From: an uncultured Opitutales bacterium
GTDB lineage: Bacteria; Verrucomicrobiota; Verrucomicrobiia; Opitutales; Intestinicryptomonadaceae
Length of the DNA stretch: 64,000 bases
Direction of reading: 5' to 3'
Assembly: GCA_944389175.1 (NCBI GenBank)
Contig: CALXLK010000008.1
Span: 1-64,000 of the forward strand
The notes under the pieces are model-generated. The model saw nothing but the letters and a program-made list of their open reading frames with translations, made no database searches and had not been told where the DNA came from. This document shows positions 1 to 9,610 of this stretch, piece after piece (the first letter of the stretch is position 1; every line of letters starts with the position of its first letter). The translations under genes and the position numbers were made by a program.

Positions 1-108
1 CTTTGAAAATTACAGATTGAGGGTCTTGGTTCTATGCGGCGTCTTTCATTAAAATCCACTCTCTTTGGTGTTGACCCTGAAAATGGGCTTGTTGCGCGAA
101 ATTTTAAA

Positions 109-193
109 CGGAGAGAGAGGGATTCGAACCCCCGGAGCCTTGCAGCTCAACGGTTTTCAAGACCGCCGCAATCGACCACTCTGCCATCTCTCC
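109..193 (-). tRNA. tRNA-Ser (anticodon TGA)
   Basis: Read on the minus strand, a 7-bp acceptor stem (GGAGAGA with TCTCTCC) closes a cloverleaf with a long variable arm, as expected for a class II tRNA. The anticodon loop reads CTTGAAAAC, which places TGA at the anticodon and so decodes UCA-type serine codons. The discriminator base is G, the usual serine identity base. CCA is not encoded. Confidence 0.95.
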
Positions 194-397
194 TTATCTT
201 ATCGCGCCTTTCAAGCACATGATGCTCCTCTTGGCAAGCTATTTTTCTCCCCCCTAAAATTTTCCCCTTTATTTTTTATTCCAGCCTCCGATACATCTGC
301 TGGCACCCGCATACATGCGCGCGCCCCTAAATCGCATCAACTCCACCAACCACCCATACAACACATACTATATTAACAATCAATAAGGAGAATTATT

Positions 398-982
398 ATG
401 GCAGTTGGCACTAGATACCCCACTTTGGCTTTTCACACAGGCGGCGCAGGGCAGGCCGTCGACGGCATACCACCGCAGCCCTTCGAGACTTTCTGTTACG
501 ATTCGGCCCTCCAAGAGGCAAAAATTGAAAACTTTAACATAGTCCCGTATACGTCGGTCCTACCAAAAGAACTATTCGGCAGAATCCTCCCCGTCGACAA
601 AGTTTGCAAGTACTTTAAACACGGCGCCGTCCTCGAAGTCATTATTGCAGGCAACGGCGCCAGAAGCACCGAACACAGAGCCATAGCAACGGGCGTCGGC
701 ATTTGCTGGGGCAAAAATTCTAAAGGAGAACTAATCGGCGGTTGGGCTGCAGAGTACATCGAATATTTCGATACTTGGATCGATCCGGATATCGCAAGGG
801 CCCACACGGAAATGTGGCTGAATAAATCCCTCAACCACGAACTCGATATCCGCGGCGTTAAAAAACACAGCGATTTCCAGATATACAACAACTTTATCAA
901 TATCGAACAACCTTTCGGTTATTGCCTGACAGCGCTGGGCTTCCTCAATTTCGAGTACGCCGATCCAGTCGATGTAAAGTAA
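398..982 (+). CDS. aaxB: Pyruvoyl-dependent arginine decarboxylase (AaxB-like)
   Basis: 194 residues. It converts arginine to agmatine and CO2, consuming a proton. Enzymes of the PvlArgDC family are made as a proenzyme that cleaves itself between Thr and Ser to give a beta chain and an alpha chain capped by pyruvoyl. The sequence shows the cleavage context [10 protein letters not shown] with Thr52-Ser53 and Asn47, the same positions I recall for chlamydial AaxB and archaeal PvlArg[13 protein letters not shown] stretch near residue 115 probably carries the conserved active-site glutamate. A strong ribosome site (AAGGAG) lies 7-8 bases before the ATG. The antiporter gene starts 9 bp downstream, so the two form an arginine-in, agmatine-out acid-resistance pair. 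No AaxA-type porin is present in the window. Confidence 0.9.
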   Translation: MAVGTRYPTLAFHTGGAGQAVDGIPPQPFETFCYDSALQEAKIENFNIVPYTSVLPKELFGRILPVDKVCKYFKHGAVLEVIIAGNGARSTEHRAIATGVGICWGKNSKGELIGGWAAEYIEYFDTWIDPDIARAHTEMWLNKSLNHELDIRGVKKHSDFQIYNNFINIEQPFGYCLTALGFLNFEYADPVDVK

Positions 983-991
983 GGAGGTCCT

Positions 992-2467
992 ATGTCGAAT
1001 TCTGACGGTTCCGCTTCTGCAGACAACTCAAAAAAGCTCGGCACGTTCGGGCTCGCAGCCATTGTCATTAGCTCGATGGTCGGCGGCGGCATTTACAGCC
1101 TGCCGCAGAATATGGCCGCCGGCGCGGGAGTCGGCGCCGTCATTATTTCTTGGATCATCACAGGCTTTGGCATTTATTTTATCGCCAATACCTTTAGAAT
1201 ATTGTCGGCGGCAAGGCCGGACCTTACCGCCGGCATATACATGTACAGCAAGGCCGGCTTCGGCAACTATGCGGGCTTTACAATCGCATGGGGGTATTGG
1301 CTGTGCCAAATATTTGGCAACGTCGGTTACGCCGTCATCACTATGGACGCTCTCGATTATTTCTTCCCGGGATACTTCACCGGCGGCAATAATATCGAAT
1401 CCATAATCGGCGGCTCGATTCTGATATGGACATTTAATTTTATTGTCCTATCCGGCGTAAAACAGGCCTCCTTCCTAAACGTAATTGGAACAATTGGAAA
1501 ACTCGTCCCGCTGTTTATTTTCATAATCGTCATGGTCGTGGTCTTTAACTGGGATAAGTTTACATTCGACTTTTGGGGCCATCTAAATGCAAGCGGCGAG
1601 CATAATCTCGGATCGCTTTCCACCCAGATTAAAAGCACCATGCTTGTGACTCTTTGGGCTTTTATCGGCATTGAGGGCGCAGTTGTGCTCTCGGGCAGGG
1701 CAAAGTCTCAGGAGAGCGTCGGCAGGGCTACAATTTTGGGCTTCGTCGGCGGTTTGGTGATATTCATGCTTCTGTCTATCCTCCCGTACGGATTTATGCC
1801 GCAGGATAAAATCGCATCGGTTGCAAATCCCTCGACGGCGGGTATTCTGGAGGAAGTCATAGGCCCGTGGGGAAGTTTCATAATGAATATCGGCCTTGTA
1901 ATTTCGGTATTGGCCAGCTGGTTGGCGTGGACGATGATTACCGCCGAAATGCCTTACGCGGCCGCAATCGACGGCGCATTCCCGAAAATATTTGCCCGCG
2001 AAAATTCTAAAGGGTCGGCTTCGGTCTCCCTGTGGGTGACTAGCATACTCATGCAGCTTGCCATGCTGCTTGTATATTTCTCGAACAATGCGTGGAATAC
2101 TATGCTTGATATTACGGGCGTAATGGTCTTGCCCCCCTATCTTGCAAGCACCGCATATCTGTGGAGGATTAGCGCCGATGAAACTCTAAAAGACAAGGCT
2201 CCAAATCTTAGAATATCGAGAAACACCGCACTAATATCGGGCATAATGGGCTCCATCTATGCTGTATGGCTCATATACGCTGCAGGACTGGATTATCTTA
2301 TCGTCTCCATTGTGTTCCTCTCTCTGGGCATACCGGTTTATATATGGGCCAGAAAAGAAAGGGGGCTGTCTCTTTTTACTAAGCGCGAAGCCGTTGCGGC
2401 CGTTATCTTAGCACTCGTTGCCGTTGTTGCCATAATTCTTGTGGCCTCCGGTAAAATGAGCTTATAG
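992..2467 (+). CDS. aaxC: Arginine/agmatine antiporter, APC superfamily (AaxC/ArcD-like)
   Basis: 491 residues with about 12 hydrophobic membrane segments and no signal peptide. The N-terminal segment SSMVGGGIYSLPQNMA is the substrate-binding unwound helix 1 motif of basic amino acid/polyamine antiporters and closely resembles chlamydial AaxC and ArcD-type exchangers. Its ribosome site AAGGAGG overlaps the stop codon of the upstream decarboxylase, so the genes are cotranscribed and probably translationally coupled. The likely role is exchange of external arginine for internal agmatine. From sequence alone an arginine/ornithine antiporter is possible, but the neighbouring decarboxylase makes agmatine the better guess. 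An intrinsic terminator follows. Confidence 0.85.
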   Translation: MSNSDGSASADNSKKLGTFGLAAIVISSMVGGGIYSLPQNMAAGAGVGAVIISWIITGFGIYFIANTFRILSAARPDLTAGIYMYSKAGFGNYAGFTIAWGYWLCQIFGNVGYAVITMDALDYFFPGYFTGGNNIESIIGGSILIWTFNFIVLSGVKQASFLNVIGTIGKLVPLFIFIIVMVVVFNWDKFTFDFWGHLNASGEHNLGSLSTQIKSTMLVTLWAFIGIEGAVVLSGRAKSQESVGRATILGFVGGLVIFMLLSILPYGFMPQDKIASVANPSTAGILEEVIGPWGSFIMNIGLVISVLASWLAWTMITAEMPYAAAIDGAFPKIFARENSKGSASVSLWVTSILMQLAMLLVYFSNNAWNTMLDITGVMVLPPYLASTAYLWRISADETLKDKAPNLRISRNTALISGIMGSIYAVWLIYAAGLDYLIVSIVFLSLGIPVYIWARKERGLSLFTKREAVAAVILALVAVVAIILVASGKMSL

Positions 2468-2516
2468 GCGACTTTCCTAAACGAATCCTAAAAACTTCTT
2501 ATTTTGCTTCCTGCAT

Positions 2517-2550
2517 CTCGCCCTTTATGGGCGGGATTTTTTTATTTTTT
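2517..2550 (+). terminator. Intrinsic terminator after aaxBC
   Basis: A CGCCC/GGGCG stem, extended by two weaker pairs, with a TTTAT loop is followed by a long T-rich run. It ends the decarboxylase-antiporter unit before secA. Confidence 0.8.
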
Positions 2551-2706
2551 CAAAAAAAAATTTTTTTTGTGCTGGAAAAACCATGTTTATTGTCAAAAAT
2601 AAATGAAAGTTTAATTAATTCGAACATGCGCAAGAACTATCGGCTGGGTCTGTCCACTGAGGATGCGTTCGCCGGGGCTTGTAGCGCACCTTCAATTTTC
2701 ACGACG

Positions 2707-5469
2707 ATGAGCCTTTTTACCTTAATTTTCGGCGGGGCGGAAAATAAAAAGTTTCTCCGTACCGCGCGCGATGCGATAGTAAAAATAAACGACCTCGAGC
2801 TTGAGTTTCAGAGCCTCGACGAAAGCGCACTCCCGCAAAAAATTGCGGATTTGAAGCAGGCCATAGCCTCGGGAGCAAATCCCGATGATATTATGCCCCG
2901 GGCTTTCGCACTGGTCAAGAATGCGGCAAGGCGACTCTTGGGCAGGGAGATTGAAGTGTGCGGCTTGCCCGTCAAATGGGATATGGTGCATTTCGACGTT
3001 CAGCTTATCGCAGGCATAGCCCTTTGGAAAAACATGGTGGCGGAAGTTTCCACCGGAGAGGGCAAAACGCTAATTGCGACACTTCCTGCCGTAATGAATG
3101 CCCTTTACGGCAAAGGCTGCCACATCGCCACTGTAAACGAATACCTGGCGCGCCGCGACAGCCAGTGGATGGGCGCGCTCTACAATATGCTCGGTCTTTC
3201 GTGCAGCTGCGTCTATTCCCAACAATCGCCGTCGGAAAAGAAAAAGGCGTATCTGGCCGACATCACTTACGGTACGTCGAGCGAGTTCGGCTTCGATTTC
3301 CTCCGCGACAATTCAATGACTTCCTCAATCGACGAAAAGGTTCAGCGCGGTTTCTTTTATGCACTCGTCGACGAGGCGGACTCCATTCTCATAGACGAGG
3401 CCCGCACTCCTTTGATAATTTCCGGAGAGGACGACGACGGTGATTCCGACCCGTTTACGCCCGTGATTGCCCCTATCGAAAGTATCGTAAAGGCTCAAAA
3501 CAAGCTCTGTTCCGATCTCATGGCCGAATTCAAAAAGGCGCTTCTAAACGGGGCGCCTTCGGAAAGCGACTGGCAAAAGCTCTACCAGGTATATTCCGGC
3601 GCTCCGCGCAACAAGGCTCTCGTGCAGTGTTTGCAAAATTCCGAAGTCCGCGCGCGCCTCGAGGCTCTAAAGAAACAGTATTGCGCCGACTGCAATAAGA
3701 TAGAGGCGCACCGGCTCAAGTCGGAATTGTACTACGTGGTAAGTGAGCTTTCAAAATCGGCGTCTTTTACGGAAAAGGGGCAGGATTTCCTCGCGCGCTT
3801 CCACAATTCTTTTACAATTTCAAACGTCGACGACCAGATTGCCAAGGTTAGGGAAAGCCGAATGCCCGAGCAGGATAAACTCGCCGAGATAGCGCGTCTG
3901 CGCGCCGATTTTGCCGAAAGCTCGCTGAAGGTTTTCGCCTTGAATACCCTGTTGCAGGCCTACGCCCTCTACGATAAAAACGTGGACTACCTGGTAAAAA
4001 ACGGGAAGGTCGAGATTATCGACCAAAATACCGGGCGCGTCTTGGAGGGGCGGCGTTGGGAGAACGGCCTTCACCAGGCCGTCGAGGCAAAGGAGCGCGT
4101 GGGCATCGAGAGTGAAAACACAACTTACGCGACCATCGGCCTGCAAAATTTCTTCAAGCTTTATCCAAATCTCGCCGGCATGACTGCAACCGCCATGACC
4201 CAAGCCGACGAATTTCGGGAAATATACGGCATGAAGGCCGTGAAAATTCCGACGAATAAACCCTGCATTAGGGAGGAGCTGCCCGACCTCATCTATCTGA
4301 CAAGGCGCGAAAAATACAACGCCATTGAGCGCCAGATACGCATTGCAAACGCCAAAGGCCAGCCCGTTCTCGCGGTCACCCCGTCGGTCGAGGAATCCGA
4401 GGTGCTCTCGAGAATGTTGAAAATGCGCGGAATCAAACACTCCAAACTAAACGCCGTCAACGACGAGCAGGAGGCGCGCATAATAGCCCTTGCCGGGCAG
4501 CGCGGCGCGGTGACAATATCGACGAACATGGCCGGTCGCGGAACGGACATAAAGCTGGGCGAGGGCGTTGAAGAGCTGGGCGGGCTGCTTGTAATAGGCA
4601 CGGAGCACAATCCGTGCAAGCGTGTCGACCGCCAGCTTGTAGGCCGAAGCGCCAGGCAGGGAGACCGTGGACAGAGCCGCTTCATCGTTTCCATGGAGGA
4701 TTCCCTCTTTAGGCTTTACGCCGACACATCGCGGCTAAAAAAATCGATGGCAAAAAAACACATAGACGGTGTGGCTTTTGAGCATCCCGCCTTTAAATCC
4801 ATAATCGACGCGGCCCAGGAGAAGGCTGAAGGGTACAACTTTGAGGCCAGAAAAGACCTCTTAAAACTCGATTTGCCCATGAACCAGCACCGCAAAATTG
4901 TTTACGCCATGCGTGACGAGATTTTGTCGACTGACGATCCTCTGCGGCTCATATCGCAGACTCTTCGCAAGGATTTTACCGAACTTGTCAGAAAGAATCT
5001 CGGCTATGGCCCAATAGATTCGGAGGCCGCCCAGACGGCCGACTTCTACGCGGCAATATCGCCTATTTTCGGCTTTAAGGCCCCGTCGGGCATTATGGGC
5101 TCAAGCACGGCGGAAGAGGCGCTTGATAAGCTGTGCGGCATGGCCGACGAGGCACTCGGCAATCCGGCGTTTACCGACCGGCGTTTTTGCCGATCTTTGA
5201 TGTTGTATTTTATCGACAAGGCCTTTCGCGACCACCTCAGCAGGCTCGACTACCTCAGGGAGGCCATATACCTGCGCTCCTACGGGCAGCGCGATCCTTT
5301 CCAGGAGTTCGCTTTTGAGGCCTACAATTCCTTCGCCGAATTTAACAATTCCTACAACAGGGGATTGGCCACTGCTGTATTTTCGGCAATAGGCGCATCT
5401 GACGGGGGTTCTTCGACGCCCACAGTATCTATTTCCACGCCGAAAGTAAGGCGCAGGCAGGGAAGATAA
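2707..5469 (+). CDS. secA: Preprotein translocase ATPase SecA
   Basis: 920 residues from the ATG of MSLFTLIFGG. This start was chosen because it matches the family N-terminus, although the frame stays open 60 codons further up, through the preceding terminator. SecA drives Sec-dependent protein export at the inner membrane. Visible motifs are Walker A STGEGKT near residue 115, the DEADSILIDEARTPLIISG block, TNMAGRGTDIKLG, and the C-terminal helicase motif QLVGRSARQGD. There are insertions around residues 240-380 relative to E. coli. The C-terminus ends in a basic tail (KVRRRQGR) and lacks the cysteine/histidine zinc-binding motif through which many SecA proteins contact SecB. The partner genes yajC and secDF lie at 47.7-50.7 kb. 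Confidence 0.96.
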   Translation: MSLFTLIFGGAENKKFLRTARDAIVKINDLELEFQSLDESALPQKIADLKQAIASGANPDDIMPRAFALVKNAARRLLGREIEVCGLPVKWDMVHFDVQLIAGIALWKNMVAEVSTGEGKTLIATLPAVMNALYGKGCHIATVNEYLARRDSQWMGALYNMLGLSCSCVYSQQSPSEKKKAYLADITYGTSSEFGFDFLRDNSMTSSIDEKVQRGFFYALVDEADSILIDEARTPLIISGEDDDGDSDPFTPVIAPIESIVKAQNKLCSDLMAEFKKALLNGAPSESDWQKLYQVYSGAPRNKALVQCLQNSEVRARLEALKKQYCADCNKIEAHRLKSELYYVVSELSKSASFTEKGQDFLARFHNSFTISNVDDQIAKVRESRMPEQDKLAEIARLRADFAESSLKVFALNTLLQAYALYDKNVDYLVKNGKVEIIDQNTGRVLEGRRWENGLHQAVEAKERVGIESENTTYATIGLQNFFKLYPNLAGMTATAMTQADEFREIYGMKAVKIPTNKPCIREELPDLIYLTRREKYNAIERQIRIANAKGQPVLAVTPSVEESEVLSRMLKMRGIKHSKLNAVNDEQEARIIALAGQRGAVTISTNMAGRGTDIKLGEGVEELGGLLVIGTEHNPCKRVDRQLVGRSARQGDRGQSRFIVSMEDSLFRLYADTSRLKKSMAKKHIDGVAFEHPAFKSIIDAAQEKAEGYNFEARKDLLKLDLPMNQHRKIVYAMRDEILSTDDPLRLISQTLRKDFTELVRKNLGYGPIDSEAAQTADFYAAISPIFGFKAPSGIMGSSTAEEALDKLCGMADEALGNPAFTDRRFCRSLMLYFIDKAFRDHLSRLDYLREAIYLRSYGQRDPFQEFAFEAYNSFAEFNNSYNRGLATAVFSAIGASDGGSSTPTVSISTPKVRRRQGR

Positions 5470-5501
5470 TCTTTAACAATAAACTAAATGGTAATTGCAA
5501 G

Positions 5502-6995
5502 ATGATATCGGAATTGGTAACGGGAGAACACGTTTTGCTGGTGGGCTCGCTCATGCTAATATTTAGCATATTTGTCGGGCGCGCCGGCCACAAATTCGGG
5601 CTGCCGTCGCTGTTGTTGTTTATAGCGGCGGGCATGATGATGGGCGTCGACGGGCTGGGTATCCGTTTCGACAACCACTCGGCGACGCAGTTTGTCGGGA
5701 TTCTGGCCCTGTGCATAATTTTGTTTACGGGCGGTCTCGACACAAAGCTCGAGTCGATAATTCCGGTATGGAAGGCGGGCGTTGTTTTGGCGACAGTCGG
5801 GGTGGCCCTCACGGCGCTTTTTACGGGCACTTTTATATTTTTTGCTGCGAAGCTTTCGTCCATAAATTTTTCCTTTGCCGAAAGCCTCCTGCTTGCCTCG
5901 ATAATGTCTTCTACGGATTCGGCCTCGGTATTTGCCCTGTTGCGTTCAAAGCACCTGGCGCTAAAGGAAAATTTGAAGCCGCTGTTGGAGCTTGAAAGCG
6001 GCAGCAACGATCCGATGGCCTATATGCTGGCAATGGCCATCATAGCGTATATGAATACGGGAAGCGTCTCGGGGGGCGCGGCAGGGGCCTTTGTCGTTCA
6101 GATTCTTGTGGGCGCGGCGGTCGGCGTCGGAATAGGGAAGCTCGTCGTGCTAATAGCAAACAAAGTGAGGCTTGAAAACCAATCCATATATTCGGTCTTG
6201 GTCGTCGGGTTCGTATTCTTTATTTATTCGCTTTCCGACACTCTCCGGGGCAACGGATACTTGTCTGTATATTTGGCGGGGCTTACCATCGGAAACTCCA
6301 AGATGATATTTCGCAGAAGCATAACGAATTTTTTCGAGGATTTTGCGTGGCTGTGGCAGATTGTAATGTTTGTGCTGCTGGGCCTGCTTGTAAATCCCCA
6401 TGAGCTTTTGGGTGTCGCCGCGCTCGGCTCCGCCGTGGGCGTTTTTATGATTATATTCGGGCGCCCGCTAAGCGTGGTATTGTGCTTGGCCCCATTTAGG
6501 CGCTTTTCGAAAAATGCGATAAAATACGTCTCGTGGATAGGCCTGCGCGGCGCAGTCCCGATAATATTTGCAACATATCTTTTCACGGAAGGCGTGGAAA
6601 GCGCCCAGACGATGTTTAACATAGTCTTTTTTATAACCATATTGTCTCTGGTGGTGCAGGGCATGACTGTCGGCAAAATGGCGCGCGTGTTTTCAGTTGC
6701 GGACGATTCTCTGGAGGAGGTCAATTCTTTCGGCGTGGAGATTCCCGACGAAATCCGCTCGGCAATGGTAGAGATCTTAGTCGACGATTCCCTCCTCAAC
6801 GGCGGCGACACTCTATCAAAATTTCCAATGCCTGAAAACACTCTCGTTATGATGGTGCGCCGCGGAGACTCTTTCTTCGTCCCGAGGGGGGAGAGCAAAA
6901 TACGTCCTGGAGACAAGCTCCTTGTGATATCCGATAATACCGACGCTGTATCTGCGGCACTCGACGAAAAGCATATACGCTATTACAAGCTGTAA
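5502..6995 (+). CDS. nhaP2: K+/H+ antiporter, CPA1 family (CvrA/NhaP2-like)
   Basis: 497 residues. The first roughly 390 form about 12 membrane segments of the Na+(K+)/H+ exchanger fold. The ion-binding helix reads ELESGSNDPMAYML, where SNDP replaces the ND/DD pair of Na+-selective relatives, as in CvrA/NhaP2 proteins that exchange potassium. The C-terminal part (residues about 415-497, with PENTLVMMVRRGDSFFVPRG and RPGDKLLVISD) is an RCK-C/TrkA-C ligand-binding domain. The gene starts 32 bp after secA and may be cotranscribed with it. The likely job is potassium and pH homeostasis. Ion specificity is inferred from family resemblance only. Confidence 0.85.
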   Translation: MISELVTGEHVLLVGSLMLIFSIFVGRAGHKFGLPSLLLFIAAGMMMGVDGLGIRFDNHSATQFVGILALCIILFTGGLDTKLESIIPVWKAGVVLATVGVALTALFTGTFIFFAAKLSSINFSFAESLLLASIMSSTDSASVFALLRSKHLALKENLKPLLELESGSNDPMAYMLAMAIIAYMNTGSVSGGAAGAFVVQILVGAAVGVGIGKLVVLIANKVRLENQSIYSVLVVGFVFFIYSLSDTLRGNGYLSVYLAGLTIGNSKMIFRRSITNFFEDFAWLWQIVMFVLLGLLVNPHELLGVAALGSAVGVFMIIFGRPLSVVLCLAPFRRFSKNAIKYVSWIGLRGAVPIIFATYLFTEGVESAQTMFNIVFFITILSLVVQGMTVGKMARVFSVADDSLEEVNSFGVEIPDEIRSAMVEILVDDSLLNGGDTLSKFPMPENTLVMMVRRGDSFFVPRGESKIRPGDKLLVISDNTDAVSAALDEKHIRYYKL

Positions 6996-7188
6996 CCGCA
7001 ACTAAGCCCAAGACCGCCGCATCCTCCGCCGAGGGGCGCATTCGGCTTTGAGGAGAGCCTCGCGCGGCCAAGAAAGCAGGCGCTAAAATATTCTGTCTGC
7101 GCGGCGGCTTCGCGGACCTCCGCGTATATAAATTTTTCAATTAAGGGGAACTCGGGTTTATTTTTTGCCCTTATAATTAAAAAAAAGC

Positions 7189-7217
7189 TTGATTAGGCGG
7201 CGCGAAAGTTGCATAAA
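7189..7217 (+). promoter_or_regulatory. Putative sigma70 promoter of tRNA-Pro
   Basis: TTGATT and CATAAA are separated by 17 bp, and the -10 box ends 16 bp before the first tRNA base. This matches a housekeeping promoter with start near 7224. Confidence 0.55.
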
Positions 7218-7233
7218 AGTGCGCGTATTTACA

Positions 7234-7306
7234 CGGGCCATAGCGCAGTTGGTAGCGCGTTCGCATGGGGTGCGAAAGGTCGTGAGTTCGAACCTCACTG
7301 GCCCGA
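7234..7306 (+). tRNA. tRNA-Pro (anticodon GGG)
   Basis: A perfect cloverleaf. The acceptor CGGGCCA pairs with TGGCCCG, giving the C1-G72 pair typical of tRNA-Pro. The anticodon stem TTCGC/GCGAA encloses the loop ATGGGGT, so the anticodon is GGG. The T arm is GTGAG-TTCGAAC-CTCAC and the discriminator is A. CCA is not encoded. Confidence 0.96.
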
Positions 7307-7330
7307 TTTATTTCGACATCGGAAAATAAA

Positions 7331-7366
7331 AGAGCCTCGAGAAAACACTCGGGGCTCTTTTTTCAT
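7331..7366. terminator. Terminator between tRNA-Pro and the amino-sugar locus
   Basis: An 11-bp stem (AGAGCCTCGAG with CTCGGGGCTCT, one T-G pair) with an AAAACA loop, flanked by A-rich and T-rich runs. It can terminate the tRNA on the plus strand and the oxidoreductase on the minus strand. Confidence 0.85.
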
Positions 7367-7381
7367 TTCTTCCGGTTTCTC

Positions 7382-8455
7382 TTAAAGATAGACGGTCTTG
7401 CCCTCGCGCGCAGATTTGTCGGCGGCGAGCGCTATCGCCAGGCTGTTGACGGCGTCGGCAATGTGGTCGGATAGATCGGTATCGTCGACTATTGCATTGT
7501 ACAGGTATTCCTGCTCGAGCCTGCAGAGCTCGTTATGGTCGGGCTCGCCGGAATTGTCGAGCCACTGGTCGGGCTTGGCAAACGAACCGTCGGGGTTTGT
7601 CTGCGAGCTGTGCACGCGTATTTTCTCGGTCTTTGTGTGCGAGTTTACGGTGTCCGATTCGGTGTCGGAATGCGCGTATTCGGCGCATATGCTCGCGCAA
7701 CCCTTCGGGCCTATGACATCCTTTATGAAAAAGGCGTTCGTGGAAATCATCGGACCCCATCCGGCTTCGTACCAACCTACGGAACCGTCGTCAAAACGGA
7801 TCTGAAGCTGGCCATAGTTCGACTTGTCGGCGGCAATTTCGTCGCTTAGACGCGCGTATATTGCGCTTACCGACACTGGCTTTGCGCGCGTCATCTGGCA
7901 CATAACGTCTATGTAGTGCACTCCGCAGTCAACTATCGGGCTGAGACTTGCAAGCAGATTTTTGTGTATTCTCCAGGCCTCGCCGTGCGATTGCTGGTTG
8001 AGGTTCATTCGCATTACCAGCGGCTTGCCGAGAGTCCGCGCCACTTCGACAAACTTCTTCCAAGACGGGTGGTGGCGAAGTATATAGCCAACTACCAGCT
8101 TCTTGTTCGCTTTTTTTGCCGCCTCCGCCACAGCCTTCGCCTCTTCGACAGTCTGGGCTATCGGCTTTTCCAAAAACACATGGCAGCCTTTTTCAAAGGC
8201 CTTTATCGCGTAGGGGGCGTGGGTTTCGGTATATGTGCATATGCATACCACATCGGGGTTTGAGGCATCCAAAGCCGCGTAATAGTCCGTGTACACCGGG
8301 CAGGAGGCTCCTATCGATTTTACAAAGGCCTCTGCCTTTGCCGCCGAACGCGCCACAACGCCCACAAGTTCGTATCCGGGCATATTTTCATACGCCATGC
8401 CGTGCGAACCTCCCATATGACCGCACCCAACCAACAACACTTTTAACTTTTTCAT
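7382..8455 (-). CDS. Gfo/Idh/MocA family oxidoreductase
   Basis: 357 residues. The N-terminal Rossmann fold begins KVLLVGCGHMGGSHG, an NAD(P)-binding glycine motif. FLEKPIAQTVEEA, around residue 95-105, is the EKP signature in which lysine acts in catalysis. The C-terminal half is the beta-sheet substrate domain of the family. The start was set at the ATG directly after the nagB stop (5 bp away) because it fits the family N-terminus. An in-frame start 8 codons up would overlap nagB. Being downstream of nagB in the same unit suggests a sugar or amino-sugar substrate. The exact substrate cannot be read from sequence. Confidence 0.88.
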   Translation of the reverse strand: MKKLKVLLVGCGHMGGSHGMAYENMPGYELVGVVARSAAKAEAFVKSIGASCPVYTDYYAALDASNPDVVCICTYTETHAPYAIKAFEKGCHVFLEKPIAQTVEEAKAVAEAAKKANKKLVVGYILRHHPSWKKFVEVARTLGKPLVMRMNLNQQSHGEAWRIHKNLLASLSPIVDCGVHYIDVMCQMTRAKPVSVSAIYARLSDEIAADKSNYGQLQIRFDDGSVGWYEAGWGPMISTNAFFIKDVIGPKGCASICAEYAHSDTESDTVNSHTKTEKIRVHSSQTNPDGSFAKPDQWLDNSGEPDHNELCRLEQEYLYNAIVDDTDLSDHIADAVNSLAIALAADKSAREGKTVYL

Positions 8456-8460
8456 ACTCT

Positions 8461-9249
8461 TTAAAGCCACCTGTTCCATTCCGGTTTTCTATCGTAAACC
8501 CACTTGTAGTAGTCTGAAAGCTTCAAGTTCGCCGCCGCCGGTTCGTCTATTAGAAATTTTACATGGCGGTGCATTTGCAGGATGCTTGCGGGCGTGAACG
8601 CCGATACGGGGCCCTCTATGCTGGCGGCAACGGCGTTTGCTTTGTCCTTGCCGAAGGCAAGCATTAGTATGTTTGCCGCGTCCATAACCGTGCCTATGCC
8701 CATTGTTATGACGTGCTGGGGGACTTTGGACTCGTCGTTGCCGAAGAAGCGCGCGTTGCTTTGAATTGTTTCCCGCGTTAGCGTCTTGATGCGCGTGCGC
8801 GAGGCAAACGAACTCGTCGGCTCGTTAAATCCTATGTGGCCGTCGGTGCCGATGCCAAGTATTTGAAGGTCTATGCCGCCGGATTCGCGTATCTTGCGCT
8901 CGTAATAGTTGCAGAAGGTCATGACATTGTCGGTCATGCCGTCGGGTATGTTGACGTTCCGGGGATCGATGTTAATCTTGCTAAAGAGATTTTCAAACAT
9001 GAAATAGTGGTACGACTGCGGATCTTCCGGCTTCAACCCCAGGTACTCGTCGAGGTTAAACGTCGTGACCTTTGAAAAGTCGAGACCGTCATTTTTGTGC
9101 ATTTGCACAAGCCTGTTGTAGAGGTGCAGGGGCGTGCTGCCCGTTGCAAGCCCCAATACGCAATCGGGCTTTCTGGTTATCACGTCGGCTATGTAGCGCG
9201 CAGCCTTATCGGAGGCCGATTTTGCGTCTTGCGATATTATTACTTCCAT
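8461..9249 (-). CDS. nagB: Glucosamine-6-phosphate deaminase NagB
   Basis: 262 residues, close to the 266 of the E. coli enzyme. It converts glucosamine-6-phosphate to fructose-6-phosphate and ammonia, the entry of amino sugars into glycolysis. Motifs seen are GLATGSTPLHLY (phosphate binding, residue 33 on), FNLDEY with Asp67 as the proton-transfer base, and GIGTDGHIGFNEP with Asp136 and His138 of the catalytic relay. An AGGA ribosome site precedes the ATG. The oxidoreductase follows at 5 bp. The PIG-L deacetylase gene lies 361 bp upstream on the same strand. No nagA or NagC-type regulator is in the window. Confidence 0.95.
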   Translation of the reverse strand: MEVIISQDAKSASDKAARYIADVITRKPDCVLGLATGSTPLHLYNRLVQMHKNDGLDFSKVTTFNLDEYLGLKPEDPQSYHYFMFENLFSKINIDPRNVNIPDGMTDNVMTFCNYYERKIRESGGIDLQILGIGTDGHIGFNEPTSSFASRTRIKTLTRETIQSNARFFGNDESKVPQHVITMGIGTVMDAANILMLAFGKDKANAVAASIEGPVSAFTPASILQMHRHVKFLIDEPAAANLKLSDYYKWVYDRKPEWNRWL

Positions 9250-9610
9250 TTCTTATTCCTGCCATTAGTTAGTTAACTCAGGGTGAAACTCCGAGCTTAA
9301 TTCCGCCCCTCCTTTTGTCAACGGTTTTTTGAGGCTGCTACAGCGGCAGAAGTTCTGAAATCGGGTCAGATTCCACGTATTCGTTTCGGACAAGCCCGTC
9401 GCCGCTTGGCGGTGCCTTTGAAAGACAGTTCCGAAAACAGTAATTAAAAATAACGCAGATATACCAATCGCCACTTTGCCCGTTGACCCCGAAAGGGGCG
9501 GGGCTCTCTCGGCATGCCCCATTCAAGGAAATCTTACCCTGTTAGAGCAAAGCTCGCTCATTCTGCGCAAAAGGCGCGGCGTTTGTATTGCAGCGGATTG
9601 TCCACGCCCA
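9250..9610. other. Gene-free interval upstream of nagB
   Basis: 361 bp between the PIG-L gene and nagB. A TTGACA on the minus strand (9316-9321) could be a -35 box for nagB, but no convincing -10 box lies at the right distance. Open frames here (up to 85 codons) have no recognisable motif and no ribosome site. Confidence 0.5.

Noticed and set aside
65-376. Open frames across tRNA-Ser and its flank
   Set aside because: They run through a certain tRNA on the other strand, have no ribosome site and encode low-complexity sequence.
2527-2706. 60-codon N-terminal extension of SecA
   Set aside because: It begins inside the preceding terminator and has no similarity to SecA. The ATG at 2707 fits the family start.
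9265-9522. Possible small membrane protein upstream of nagB
   Set aside because: No ribosome site or motif; the region is more likely the nagB leader.
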